Assembly: GCA_947034885.2 (NCBI GenBank)
Contig: OX344755.2
Span: 4,342,501 to 4,406,500, forward strand
DNA: 64,000 bases
Source: Thuidium tamariscinum
Lineage: Eukaryota; Streptophyta; Bryopsida; Hypnales; Thuidiaceae
Direction: 5' to 3'
Both the position numbers and the translations under genes were made by a program. This document shows positions 21,111-34,500 of the stretch, in pieces. The notes below the pieces were generated by a model. It had not been told where the DNA came from. It was given only the letters and a program-made list of their open reading frames with translations, and did not search any database. Numbering within the stretch: the stretch's first letter is position 1; each line of letters starts with the position of its first letter.

Positions 21111-22439
21111 CTACACATAAAAATTTCAGATTTGAAGGTAGGCTTACCAAGTTGACCCTCTGGTTGGTGTTCAGGCTTGGTTGTACAGAAAGTAACCCTG
21201 CATTCCAGGGCTCACAGGGTGCTCACAACCAAACTTTGCTCATCAAATTGAAACACAAATTGAACAAGAAACACACTGGTTCCAATTTGAAGAAGGAAGA
21301 CAAGTATTAGAAGCTCAAGGTTCACATTAGAAGTTGGGAGAAGAAGAAGTATTAGAGACAATAGGCTTGGTTGACTTTAGGAACCATTTGATTCTTTTTC
21401 TTTGGAGACATAGTTTAGAATTGTTAGAAAGTCAATGTAGAAAAAACAAATAAAAGAATAGTTTGACTTTAGAGAAGTTTAGAGCCTTGCTAAATTAGAG
21501 AAAAGTTGGGAAGCCTTAGTTGTGTTAGAATTGACTTTCAAGACCATTTAGAGATAATTTCAAAAATTAGATTATATTAGGATATTTTAAAGGTTGACCT
21601 CGGGGGCCCTTCAAAAGAAAAGGAAGAGGCCCAAAGGATAAAGGAAACCACAAAAAAGAGCTAAAAGAAAAGGAGAAGGCTTTGAAGGACAATACTTCAC
21701 CCGAAGTATTCAAATTATAATCAAGTTCAATCGCAAGGACATCGGATGGAAGTGGAGCGAGAGCAATTTGGAGAGTTTGTGGAGTCGCATGAAGACCTTG
21801 AAGTCGTGATGATGGCGGTTAGTCTTTGACAAATTCCCTTGTTATCATTTTCTTTCATAATTTCTTTTGCATAGAATTCAATTATTTATCCCGAAATTAG
21901 GAACCATGTTTAAACCCAAGTAGTAAAAATTAGTGAAATGAACCATTGTTGAAGATCAAGAGATAACCTAGAACCAACTTAGGATTAGATTCTATAAAAG
22001 ATATCTTAGAACAGAAAAAAACCACATCTACTTTGAATTTGATCAAACATCAGATAACCTAGCATAGAATGCATGCTTAGATAAATCTCGTTCATTTGCA
22101 CGGAGGTTAAAAAGGGTTGACCAAATCAAGCGAAGCTTAGACTCCTCTAGACATTAAAGAGTTAGAAAACAACCTCAAAGACTTAGCCAAATTCAATCAA
22201 ACCTAACAGTAAAGTTATTTTACCCTAGCAATTACAAGAAGGCCAATTAGGAGTAGGAAAGTAGGAAGATCCATTGCTTGGAAGGCGTAACTGGATTACA
22301 CGTAGGTTAGACACCCATTAGAGATCGTTGCAAAAGTAGTAGAACCTGGTTGTGTACACTTTATTCCAAGGGTGGGAATAAAGCGCCCACAGCCCGCACG
22401 TCTTGTTAAGTCATTTTGTACACACTATGAGTCAATTGA

Positions 22440-23150
22440 AAATATGAGTCACTATGAGATGTCTAAAATCTAGGACATATCTCATTAGGGGAAAATTGAA
22501 CCCTTAAAGAGGCTTTGAATTTTCTTACTAATTTTAATAAAAAATAAATGAGTATGAGAGTGCCCACATCATCATTACTACTTCCATGTAGGATTGCATG
22601 TATCCACTTGGCTTGTAGATATTTGCGGGAGGCATGTGCTCCATCTTTCATGATTGAATCATCATGAGATTTGGGAGATTTGGAAGATGGATTAGATAAT
22701 GATGACAATTTTTGAGTTTATCATGCAATTCTTGGCATAATTAGTGAGATAAGAAGGCTCTTTCTTGCCAAATAGTTATGAGATTATAGAGATGGATTGG
22801 GTAATGATGATAAACTTTTGAATTCAATATGCAATTCTTGGCCCAATTAGTAAGTTGAAAAGGCTCTTCCCATCCAATCTCTTGCATTACAAAGCGGCCT
22901 CTTTGGAGGTTCAATTCTCCCCTAATGAGATGTCTAAAATCTAAGACATATTTAGATTTCAGACCAAGCAATGTAAACCATCTAGGACATTTCTAGATTT
23001 TTAATATCTAGAAAATGTTTAGATTTCTAAAATCTAAGACATATCTAGATTTTAGACCATGTAATCCAAACCATCTAGGACATTTCTAGATTTCAGACAT
23101 CTGAAAGAATTCTAGATTTTAGAAATCTACAAACGATATAGATTTTAGGG
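22440..23150. repeat. Complex of direct and inverted short repeats
   Basis: A ~105-bp direct pair (around GATGGATT(A/G)G(A/G)TAATGATGA, at 22690 and 22795), a ~110-bp direct pair (around ACCATCTAGGACATTTCTAG, at 22932-23040 and 23040-23130), and an inverted pair (AGAGGCTTTG/CAAAG..GCCTCTTT near 22500 and 22895). TCTAAAATCTA(A/G)GACATAT recurs at both edges. Confidence 0.6.
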
Positions 23151-26100
23151 GTTACACAACTTGTTACATTTTTGTTGATTTGGTCAAAAAAATGGAAGTG
23201 CCTAAAACAACATAAATTTGTTGGTGTCTTTACAAAAATTTGTTGATTTCAATAAGTTGTGACCACAAGTACATAGAATAATAGAAAACTATTGATTTTT
23301 TGTTGTTCCAATCATAACTTTCTACTAATGAAATTATTGGTGTGAATTAGCATTCATATGCTTCTAGAATGCAATATTATACCTTCTGCTACTCATAGTA
23401 CTCACCTTTGTAGGTGTATAGCTGGCACTCTACAATACGAGAATTCAATTACCCTTGAACTTGTTCCATGAGGCGAATGTTATCTATGACAAAACATTGA
23501 TCTGAATTATGATCAATTTGTGCTCTCACAAGTTCGATCAGTTGTTTGTTTTCCTCAATGAGATATTGTCTTTTCAACACTTAGAACTTTTAGTCTACCT
23601 CTCATTTCATAAGCTAAATCTCCTTCAACTGCATTGAGATTATGAAGGCCCTGTCCTTTGTACTTATAAGAAGAGTTGGTGCCATTTACTCATCTTATCT
23701 AGTTGGCTGTACAAATTTGATTGGAAGAACCTAAGACTAGTAGGAAGACCAAAGCTAGCTATCTAGTAATGAAAAATGTTGCCGTGCAAGGTATATATGG
23801 TCAAACATTAATCCTTGTAACAACTCTAGTGTCTAATTTGACATTTGGAAAAGCAACATTAGAATTTTTAAACAACACAAAAGTGTGCTAATACAACATG
23901 ATGTAGTGTAAATTTAAACTATTCAACAAAATCCAAGGCAAATAGTATATGGGGTTAATTCCACAAGAGAAGGCAAATAAGTATCGTATTGTGACTGAAG
24001 TCACTTGTTTTGTGTTTTGGATACTTATCTATGACGTTTTAATTTCTAATTTTGAGAATAAATAAAAAAACCCACACTCAAATCAATTATTCACCATCCA
24101 TTACCAATGCTAATATATAAGACACAATGAATGTTGTCATTGTCCTATCTAGTGATTGGTTTGTTCCAATAATTCAAGTCAAATTGTCTTGTGTTTGTCA
24201 ATTTGTCAATGCATGCACTATCAACTTAATCAAAATGCCAAAATATATATTTTGAAATACAATTAAACTTTTAGGAAAATAATTCTTTAATTAATTCCAT
24301 TTATTTATATTATTTCCATTTAGATTGTACTATATTATTAGCTTATTTGCTAAATCAAATGTAAATATCAAATCGGTCATTTCTATCAATTTGTTTGTAT
24401 GCAAGGCATGAAGATTTAAATACTTATCTAATTATTTTATCTTTATCTTTACACCAACCACTTTTGCTCTAGCATCCTTTGATCAACTTCATTTTCTTTT
24501 GAAGTATTTTGAATTTAGTCAATTTGTCAAAGACATGGACTTTGAACCATGTGATTAATTGACCTATTTAGTTTATTGGTTTTAACAATTGAGTTTCCTC
24601 ACTATGGCCAATTGACTAAACATTCTCAAATGCTATCAATTTGATTTATGAGTTCCTCATAATTTGAAATATTCATCCTTAATTTCTATTTTTTTTACTC
24701 ACGACAATTAATCACCCACAAATTTCCAATTAGAATATTAATTTCCATTATTAGTATGAATCTCAAATTTACAGACACGAGAGAAATTTGGCTACTTGCC
24801 AAGTTATTAATTATTTTCAATAAAATTATAATTTCAGTCAATTAGATTAAGAACCTAGGGATACCTTCCTAGTTCAATTTTATATTTCAACTAAACATGC
24901 GCTCAGTTACTCACTTGTCAATTTGCTCTCACAAACTCAAATCAATTTGGCAAGTCATCACTAATAAATCCAGACAAACAAATTTAAATAGAGGTAAATG
25001 GATTGAATCTTCAAAGTGTTCAATAAAGTCATAATTTTGAATGACGACTAGGCCTTCACATACAATAGACAATTTAGAATGTACGGACTTGGAATAACCT
25101 CCCAATCAAACAATTAGACATAAAACTGAGATACTCTCTTAGCCAATTTGGTATTCAAATTAAATTTATTATAACTCTCAAGGAATTACTAAATTGAATT
25201 GACTTATATGAACTAGCTAACTACCAATTGGACAATTCTCTCTAGAAACATACATGGCTCTCAAATTGACAAACTTCACACTTACAGTTTAATTCACAAG
25301 CAATTATAAATTCAAAGACAATTTAATCACTCACAAATTGATGGGATAACCTCCTAGTCAATTTACACAAGAAATTAGACTCAAAAGAATTTCAACAACA
25401 CTCACTACTTGTGAGGTTGGAACTCAAGACAATTTTACAAATATAATGTATTGATAGTTATTGGCAAAAATACAATTGATATATGTGCACTAGAAAACTT
25501 GCCAACCAAGAAAGAGAGAAAAAAAAATAGGCCTCACTGTCATATAGTCTCAAAAAAAGGAGGAATCGAAAACTTGCATCTTTTCATTTCCTATTTTATA
25601 AATGTCTCTGCATCTGAGTCTATTAGCCCTTTCTATATCTTCTACATGTCTTTTAGTCTTTGGTTTGAAGTATTAAGCTATTTGTCATACCAATAAGGGA
25701 AATAGACTATTCTAATACCCTATTTACACAAGCAAATTCAATTGGAAAAACTAAGTCTACACATGCTATGTCACCATAATTTGAGTGTTCATGTGAGAAA
25801 ATTAAAGGATCCATGTCAACTCATGTAGTGGGTCTATGTCAAAATTATGGAGTCCACATCACTTTTTTCCCATGTCCATGTCACAACCCCATACAAGAAG
25901 GGTTTAGATGAAAAAAAATTCACATACAGAATTGCTTTTAAAAAAACAAACCTTACGTGGAGCTCTCCACCCTTCCACATGTACATTATTCAAAGCTTAA
26001 AAGACCTCGTTTCATTGGACGTTTTTAAAAAACAAGCTCAAATTCAACATGTCCTTTAAGATTTTAAGATGTTTTCTTGCTCGCCTGGCATGATAGATTT

Positions 26101-27180
26101 TAGGTGACATCAACAATGATCCCACTTTCATAAAAAAGAATACAAAAGCATATTTTTTCTCTTATTTAAAAAAAATCAAGTTTCTTATAATGCATTAACT
26201 TGATAGGCATTCGATCCATATATTAGACTTGTCATATTAAGATTTAAGAGCATTTTCACTAGGGCACACCATGCTACCTTGCAAGCAAATTGTCATGCTT
26301 AGAAGTTGGAAATCAACCCAAAAATTGTAGCCTAGCTTGTTTTTCAATACTAGGTCCTTCAAATATCACTCTAGACATATAAATTTGCAATCTTTTGCAA
26401 AATTGACTCAAAACATACTACCCCTACAAACTTTGAATTTTTGGATGTATTGCGTCTTTTTTGGTATTGGATCAATGATAAAATTTGGATTTCAAAAAAG
26501 CCTACACCTTGAAACTTCAAAATTTGTATCAAATTTATAGGGGATGTATTATAGGGGATCCAAGTGGAAGAATGCTAAAGCAACAACCTTGCTTTTCTCA
26601 TTTGATAGATGCCATTCAGTATGTGGCACATTCTTCTTGCATGCCTTCGTAGAGATTCCCTAATGGTAATTCAATGCTTGTATAATGATAATTTAATGTC
26701 AATATTACACTAATGGTTAGATCTTAAGGTTAGATTGATGTAATTTGTCAATGTTGAATTATCATTAACTCCAAAATACTCCACCACATTCATACTATTA
26801 ATGTGGATGATGAACATTTCTTTAAGCTTATATTTTGTTTACATGCCTACTCATTCAAAGCAATTCTTGAATCTCTAAGACAAAAGATGACCATCCTTTT
26901 TGACCAATATGATGAAATTGATAGAAATGATATATTTGTACAAAGATATAAGTAATCATGTGTTTCAATCCAAGAAAAGATAAATAACTTTGTGGATCTA
27001 ATAGATAATCATTTGAGGGATGAACCAATGGATTACTTATAATCTTGTGCATTTTATTGAAATCAAACACTTATTTTGAAGCAAAGAAAGCAGTGTATGA
27101 AAACTTTGTTGCTTTACAAATTTTTTCAAGAGATTTCTTTTTTCTTTTTAATGATTTTAAGTGACAAGCTTGACCAAATT
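23151..27180. other. AT-rich spacer, no supportable gene
   Basis: About 4 kb of AT-rich sequence with only short chance ORFs. 26.5-27.1 kb has a vaguely retroelement-gag-like texture in broken frames, not enough to name an element. No RNA gene recognised. Confidence 0.4.
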
Positions 27181-27369
27181 CTGCTAATGAAGGCATATAA
27201 GATAGCCTCTTAAATCAATTTTTATTATAATTTGAATATCTTCTCCATTGTTGAATAAAATTGTAGAAGGAAATTCTGTTAATGAAGGATATAAGATAGC
27301 CTCTTAAATCAATTTTTATTATAATTTGAATATCTTCTCTATTGTTGAATAAAATTGTGGAAGGAAATT
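27181..27369 (+). repeat. Two-copy 95-bp tandem duplication
   Basis: Two nearly identical units, each with ATAAGATAGCCTCTTAAATC and TTGAATATCTTCT, starting at 27181 and 27276. Confidence 0.85.
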
Positions 27370-28568
27370 AACTACATTTTCCTCTATACTAATTCTACAT
27401 GCCAACAAGACCAATCAAATATTCCAATGAAACCTAACTTTGATTTTTGAAATTTTAACAATAAATAATGAACTTGGCAAAGCAACATTATTCTCAACAT
27501 TATTTCTCATCTCACTTTCAAATTAATTTCAAAATTTTTTCAACTTTTGTTTTTTAATTTAATTTCTAGTCATTTGATCTTTCAAGCAATGGAACAAAAA
27601 AAGGGCTACTTTTAGATGTCACCTTATGTCAATCTATCATGTTATAGTAGTCACTCACAAAAATTACATGAATTTATTCCAATGTTTGAATCATTTTTTT
27701 CATAGCTTAACAAGATGCAACAAATAATAAGTATCCAAACAATGTCCAAATGCTTACTTAAAGGCTTTAAGGACAAGTGAAGGTTACATCAAGTATACTT
27801 TGATGTAGTAGAAACTTACAATCAACTCATACTCTTTGCAAAACCTTCCATATCACAAAACCAGTACAAACCATCAATGACCATTCAAAGAAAAGTGGGT
27901 CTTAAGTTCATCTCATGATAAGGGTTCTCCTATGGATGAGATAAAAAGCTTTATGAAGGCTAAATACACCTTGGTTGCTCAAATAGGTGCATGAAAGTGG
28001 ATTTTATGAAAGTGCAAAAAACCAAGCTCAACTACCCTCTTACTCAATATACATGACAAAATGCATAGTACATTAAAAAACTAGACCCCAATGATCCAAT
28101 GGCCATCTCCCCTTCACTCCAACACTTTGTAATACACCTGCAATCACAAAGGAAGCTTTAAATGAATGGCATGAAAGGGAAGTATTGATAGAAGAAATAG
28201 TGTATAAAAAAGGATTAACTCATCAAACCAAATTCAATAGGAAGTTCCAAGACTTGAAACTTACAATGCAAAGAATATCAACATGGCGATATAGATGTGT
28301 CATATCTCAAGTGCTTCTATTTGAATTCTAATAAATCCTCAGAAGTTCAAAACTAAGTGATGATAAACACTCTCAAGTGGTTAATTTTGAACGTCTAATG
28401 AGAGTTGGGTCAAGCACAAACTAAAGACCAAAGAGATGGTCATTATAATTCAAACGGTATGTTTCAAAGTGCCAGAATTGTGGTCCAGTTCCAAGAGCTT
28501 TAGAAAGTAGAAACGGTTTCGACCCAAGGTTTCAGTCAGGTGGCTGAACCCATGTCAATGTCACTGAA
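27370..28568. other. AT-rich 3' flank of the branching-enzyme gene, no gene seen
   Basis: I looked here for a missing last exon of the minus-strand branching-enzyme gene (a short segment reading like VYYRV after an acceptor) and found no convincing one. No other feature recognised. Confidence 0.35.
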
Positions 28569-28569
28569 T

Positions 28570-31500
28570 TCACCATTTTAAATAAATAGAAAGATTGCTC
28601 ACCTGGCAACTGCGACTTGGAGACATAACCATGAAGGAGTGAGGACGGTTGTTGAAATTCGTCTCTGGCTTCCCTGGCTCCCCCTCGGGATTCGTAAAGT
28701 GATCAACATTGTGGTCCACCTGCAAAATAAAAAAAGGAAAAAGTAATATGGGTGAAGCGGTGCACGTAGAAAATGGATTAATAACACATTGATCTATTGT
28801 CGATTGCACAACCTCTTTTCATCTGCGCTTAACCATTGAAGGGCAATCTACGATAGCAATCAATTTGTACGAAGTCAATTAATATCTTCAGTTACATGCT
28901 AAAGAACCAAAACCAGTATTCAAACAACTCATGAGCCTGAAATGCAAACCCCTAAGCTAGTAATTGCTTGTATCAACTCTTCAGTTATGATCCCTCCTCC
29001 AAAAGTGGTGACAATCAATGCTTACCCGGGAGTGACCTCCAAACTCCCCAGCATCGCTATCCAGACAAATTCGATATTTACCAGGAATTTCACAGCCCAC
29101 CTTCATCCTGCATAGAACACAACAATTGCATGCAGAATGAGATGACATCCATGCCTCTGTAATACAACATTCCCCAATAACGCATCCTCTATATTCTCAC
29201 CTAGGGAAACGATGTACCAAGTATGAAACGCTTTGTATTCTCCCTATCACGCTCTAATGTCTCAAGAATTTGCATAATAAGGAGTTCAACAAGACTGAAA
29301 GGATTTTAGACCACCTGCCTAAGTCCTACAAAATCCAAAGAACTTATTTAATACGGAGTACTTTTTACATGCAAGGATATCGATTGTCACAATGGTACAG
29401 AACTCAATATAATCATAATCTCCTATTCCAGTGTGTACACGTTACCCGGAGTATGTTCTTGTTGGATGGAAGTTAAAGACAAAGACCAAGTCTCCTCTTT
29501 CGAATACAATGAGCTAGAAATCACCCAAACACAAGTTTAGTGAGAAAGCCAAAAGAATTGCAGAGCAAACAATTGAATTCTTTACACCAACACTACAGGT
29601 AATGCAACTCTTGAAACAAGTAATGGAAAAATCCACTTTGGAAGTTCAAGAACAGTTTTCTTCTATCTAGTATTGGTTTCTTCATTTCATTTATATATTT
29701 CTATTTTTCCCTTGAAGCTCCAAAATAATTCAATTCAACTCCTATAAATATGAAAAGGGACCCTTTTGATCATTTAAGCACATTAGGATTAATAATTATG
29801 TAAGTAAAGCAAAAAGACTAAAAGGAAATAATCATTTGGACATAGCTAAGGAAATCCCGTGACATGACATGCACAAATAAGCTTATGTAAGGGTTGCCTT
29901 ATTATAAGTTAAACCATCTGCATGAGTTATTAATTAGCTACTCCTGCAACGAATGTGAAGGAGATGGTTAGACTTTTTGAACTCCCACTAGGATTAGATA
30001 TATATGGATGAAAGTTAAACCTTCAATTCTAACTGTTAATAGAATGAAATTAAACATTACTTGGGATGAAATATGAATGCTATGAATTTTAAAAACTGAT
30101 AAAACTTAAGTACAACAGCAATTTCTTTAACATTAGATCTGTTGGTTAGTTCATTAATAAAGGTTAACATATTGTTACTCACACTCGATAACTGGTAAAG
30201 AGGCACAACTGTAAAAGATGAGCAAGAGAAAGATTACTGACCTTTTCTATCTCACTTGTACAGGAGATGTACTGCTTTGAGGAACTCACGAATTGGAACT
30301 CTTCAGCAAGTGCAATCATCGCTTTATTGAAAGCATTCATGAACTGTCAGAAGAAACATATCACTGTCAGAGCATTGGAGAAACTGTTTTCTCTGCTACA
30401 ACCCCAATGTTTTAACCCTTCAAAGAACGACAGATTAATGATTTTAAATTGCTAATTTTGATTGATCATAATTTGAAAGTATAAATTCCATGTAAAAAAT
30501 CTTCATATCAGTAAATTGAGTAAATTTAGTATGTGCAGGCTTGAAAAAATAATTATTTTGAACAAATAGAAATCTTCGTATTAACACTTCAAAACTGCTA
30601 AAAGTTCATGAGGCCAAAAAGTGGTCTCCTTTGTCCTTCAAGGGATAAGTACGGAATGTTTAACTAAAATCCCTCGTCCTCATTCAAGCACTACTTTGAG
30701 ACCTATGGTTTGCTAAAGAAGGTGTGGTAACAAATGCAAAATAAAGCTATAGCATGGCAAACTAGACGACATCAGCAGCACCATTGAAAAAGATTATGAT
30801 TAAACCCATCAGGACCAAGAGCTCACTGCTCTTAAAATGGCTAAGTTGATTGATCATACTGTTAGAAATATAACTCAAAAGGTGACGAAGTTTATATCCC
30901 CACAATCAGTGAAGAACATTGCATGTGCTGGTCCAAAAATAGATTAAACTGACCGAAGAAAATCCCATATGACCCCAAGAAAATTGCGAAATATAAATAA
31001 GAGCAATACTTGGACTTCTTGGTCCTTTAGAGGGCACACTTCCGAAAACGTACCTTGTACCGGAGATGGTCCTGTTCCAAGAGGTCCCACCGCCTTCGGC
31101 ACTTGTCAAATGACCAGTTATTGCCTTGTCTAGGGAAGTCAATCCACTCTGGGTGGCCAAACTGCAGCTCGCAAACAAGCTCTTAATTAGAAAAAGATAA
31201 TATCTTCTGCATGAAGACGAAGACTCTCTAGATATTTTATGGTGAGAAAAGGGAAGAATAGGCACTAGCAAAAGACCTAGTATCTAACAATGAGACACCA
31301 CAAAAGAAAATACTATGTGAACCTAAAATTTACAAATTAAACAACTCCAATGACAACCATAGAATGTATACCTCATTGCCCATGAAATTCAAGTAACCCT
31401 CCCCACCGAGAGCCATGGTAATAAAGTGAATCATCTGCAGTTCAAAAAAGCTTTCAATAACTTCACTACCGTAAGTCCTGGAAAAATTATAATAAACAAA

Positions 31501-34500
31501 TAAACATGCAGTAATGCGACGTAAGAAAAAAGCGCAGACGGACCTTATGGAGTGCAATTCCTCGATCCACAACCAGATTTGCTGGTTGCAGAGCTGACAT
31601 GCTGTAGTACATTTCCTTGTCCATCAATAAAAATGCAAATGTCTTATCCCCAACCATAGACTGCAAAAAACACCAAAGGGAGTTAGAAAGCTGTATTTCA
31701 GATTGAGATATATAACAACTACAATAAGGTAGGAACCCCTTCCGTTGGGTTCCTTTTCTCCTGAGTTGCAAAGTCTCACTTGTAAAAATATGACTTGTAA
31801 GAAATGAAATCAGCTTTTAAGTTTTATATCAGGCAAGAGAAGCTCCTAAATGATACCTCATAGATGCAATACTTCTCGTACACAGGTAGCAGTCTAGGCT
31901 CACGATTGGGACCTTATTACTGCAGACTTCATTCATTCATAACTTGAACATACACTATCCAAATAATATACCTAGTTCAGTGCATTGAAATCCTCTCAAA
32001 ATGGGACAAGACCTACTGCAATATGAGATCAAAATCCGTTACTTGCAAGAGATGAGAATCAATACTTGGCTCTATCAAAATCAAAGATCCTTCCATCTGA
32101 TCCCGTGTAAATGCAGTACATATATATCAAATGCATTAGTCTAGGCTCCTGAGTGAGGCCCTACTACTTCAAACTTCAACAATTCATAATTTCTTCAAAC
32201 AGAGTCTAAAAAATACATATTTTAGTACATGAGAATCCTACCAAAAATGGGAACACCACCTAAACAGTCGGCATTACCTGATCGTGGCTCTCGGCGTAAC
32301 CAACACAGGCCTCGGTGTACCTCCGATTCACCAAAGTGTACACAATATCGCCCATAGACCATTCTTCATCCTTCCTCTCTTTCAGGTACTGAATCCACTT
32401 GTCAGGAATAGCCATAGCCAAACGGTAATCAAAGCCGATACCTCCTTCGGCCACAGGACGGCAGAGAGTGGGCATGCCGGAGACGTCTTCAGCAATGACT
32501 GTAGCGTCAGGGTATATGGAGTGGACGAGCTCGTTTGCAAGCATCAAGTACACCACTGCTTCAGTGTCCGTGGATTCACTGAAATACTCGTTGTAGTTTC
32601 CAGTGAAGCACATGTTGAGGCCGTGGTGGTGGTACAGCATCGACGTGACGCCGTCAAAGCGGAAGCCATCAAACATATACTCCTCCATCCACCACCTCAG
32701 ATTGGAGAGCAGGAAACGCTGCACCTCCCAGGAACCGTAGTTGAATAGGCGGCTGTCCCACAGTTTGTGGTACCCCCGGGCACCTTAGGAATGAAATTGT
32801 TGAGCACAAACTTTAGCCAAAGATGATAGTGGAGGGCAACTAGACGAAAGTGTGGGGTTTAATACATAATATAAGTCAAAACGAGCCCAAAGAAGTCTCA
32901 AACATAATAAAAAAATTGCTCTAAAATTTTCTGAAGAGTCCAGAAAGGTTTCTAGTAACATGGCTATCAAAGGTTGAAGGCTTCGCTAATTCTTGCGTAA
33001 TCTTATCAAAGGAGCTTCTGGAGGCAAGTATCCAAATAATCCATATCAAGACTGTCAGAATTACTACCACAAAAAAGTCAAACTGGGGAAAAAAATGTAT
33101 CAAATATAATCAGTCGCATCAAACTACAGAAGAATCTAGAAAGGTCAGCCTAAATGGCGATCAGAAGGTAAACAAATGCACTGATTGTAAATGATGTATT
33201 TCGTACTACAAAAAATCATTTTCTACCTTCTAATGCTGTAAAAACATAACGACATTACAGTACCTACCAAAATAGCATCGCTGTACCTGTGTGGAAGTAG
33301 GAGTCCTGAGCAACCTGGCCCAAGTCGTACCCCGCCAACCCATCCACAGCATTTGTGCTCGCGTGGCTGTGAACCACGTCCATCAATACACGGAGCCCCA
33401 TTGAATGTGCTTTGTCTATCAAATACTTGAGATCCTCGGGACTCCCACAGCGGCTGCTGGCAGCGAAGAAATTCGTGACATGGTACCCAAAGCAACCGTA
33501 GTACGCATGCTCCATGATTGCCATCAGCTGAATGGTGTTGTAATTGTTAGCCTTAATCCGAGGCAGCACTTCGTCTGCAAACTGCCTGTAGGACGCCACT
33601 TGGGGCTCTTTGGAGCTCATTCCCACATGCGCTTCATAAATGAGCGGCGCTGCTGGTTTTGCAACGCGGGGATGCTTGAACTCATATCTGCAACCCAGGC
33701 TCATCTTTAGATTACGAGAATATGAAAGATTTCGGAACCTGAGTAGTTGTCCTCCTTAAACTAAGTTCATGCTAACAATGGTGTCATATACCAAACTTTC
33801 ACAATCTCTGCCACGTAACAATAGTAGCATTGTCGATATGAAAAGGCATCATAATTGAGAGTAATGATATCAATAATGACAATATGGAGTGAAAAAAGAC
33901 GCTGCTGAGAAAAACATTGTGACAAATACAATGGAAGCACCCATTTCCATAACCCTCCTAAACACATGACCCAAAAATATAGGAAGTGGTGTGAAATGAT
34001 TTAGAATTCAATTGAATGTAGAAAATGGCTCCCTCTAGAAGATACAAGTGGGCGTTCCTACATATCTACTTTCAAAAGATCACTAGAAGTACATTTCGAG
34101 GACCAAAAAGGTGATTGTTTTCATTCACATCTCCGATTCGCAATTCCCTTAACGAGGAATACAACATTTCCAACATTCTTCCCCACCATACGTGCCCAAA
34201 TGCTTAAAGACGCAGGAATGGAGGATCCCAGCTTAGGATCACTGTTCATGAAACAATGGGAATGACTGGTTTGGGGGGATGGGATTCAAGCCCATTTACT
34301 TGTTTTTATTTATTCGTTTGTTTTTTCTTCTAATGAGAGTAGATGTGAAACAACGATGACCACAGCAGTACAAAACACCGAAGGATTTTACCTTTCAGAT
34401 GCAGGCGGGTTCCAATAAACTCCATCGTAGTACGCAGCGAAGACATTCGGATCCACCACGGCAAATTTGATCCAAGCAGGAAGACGATCAACCCAAGTCC

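Larger units (their letters stand above)
18600..22430. mobile_element. Probable LTR-retrotransposon-derived fossil segment
   Basis: A TATA box in an LTR-like setting (TATAAAAG, 19662-19669) is followed by pyrimidine-rich leader-like sequence, then short and long tandem arrays as often seen between an LTR and gag. No intact gag or pol is recognised and no second LTR is visible, so the ends are approximate and it may be a partial or solo element. It appears old and broken. The GC content is higher than in the flanking DNA. Confidence 0.3.

Noticed and set aside
22340-22430. LTR 3' end around the TGTGTACA / TGTACACA pair and CTTTATTCC hairpin
   Set aside because: Too short and without a matching second LTR; kept only as part of a low-confidence fossil segment.
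32284-32748. 154-codon plus-strand ORF
   Set aside because: Lies entirely within the antisense of branching-enzyme exon 6; the minus frame carries the catalytic motifs.
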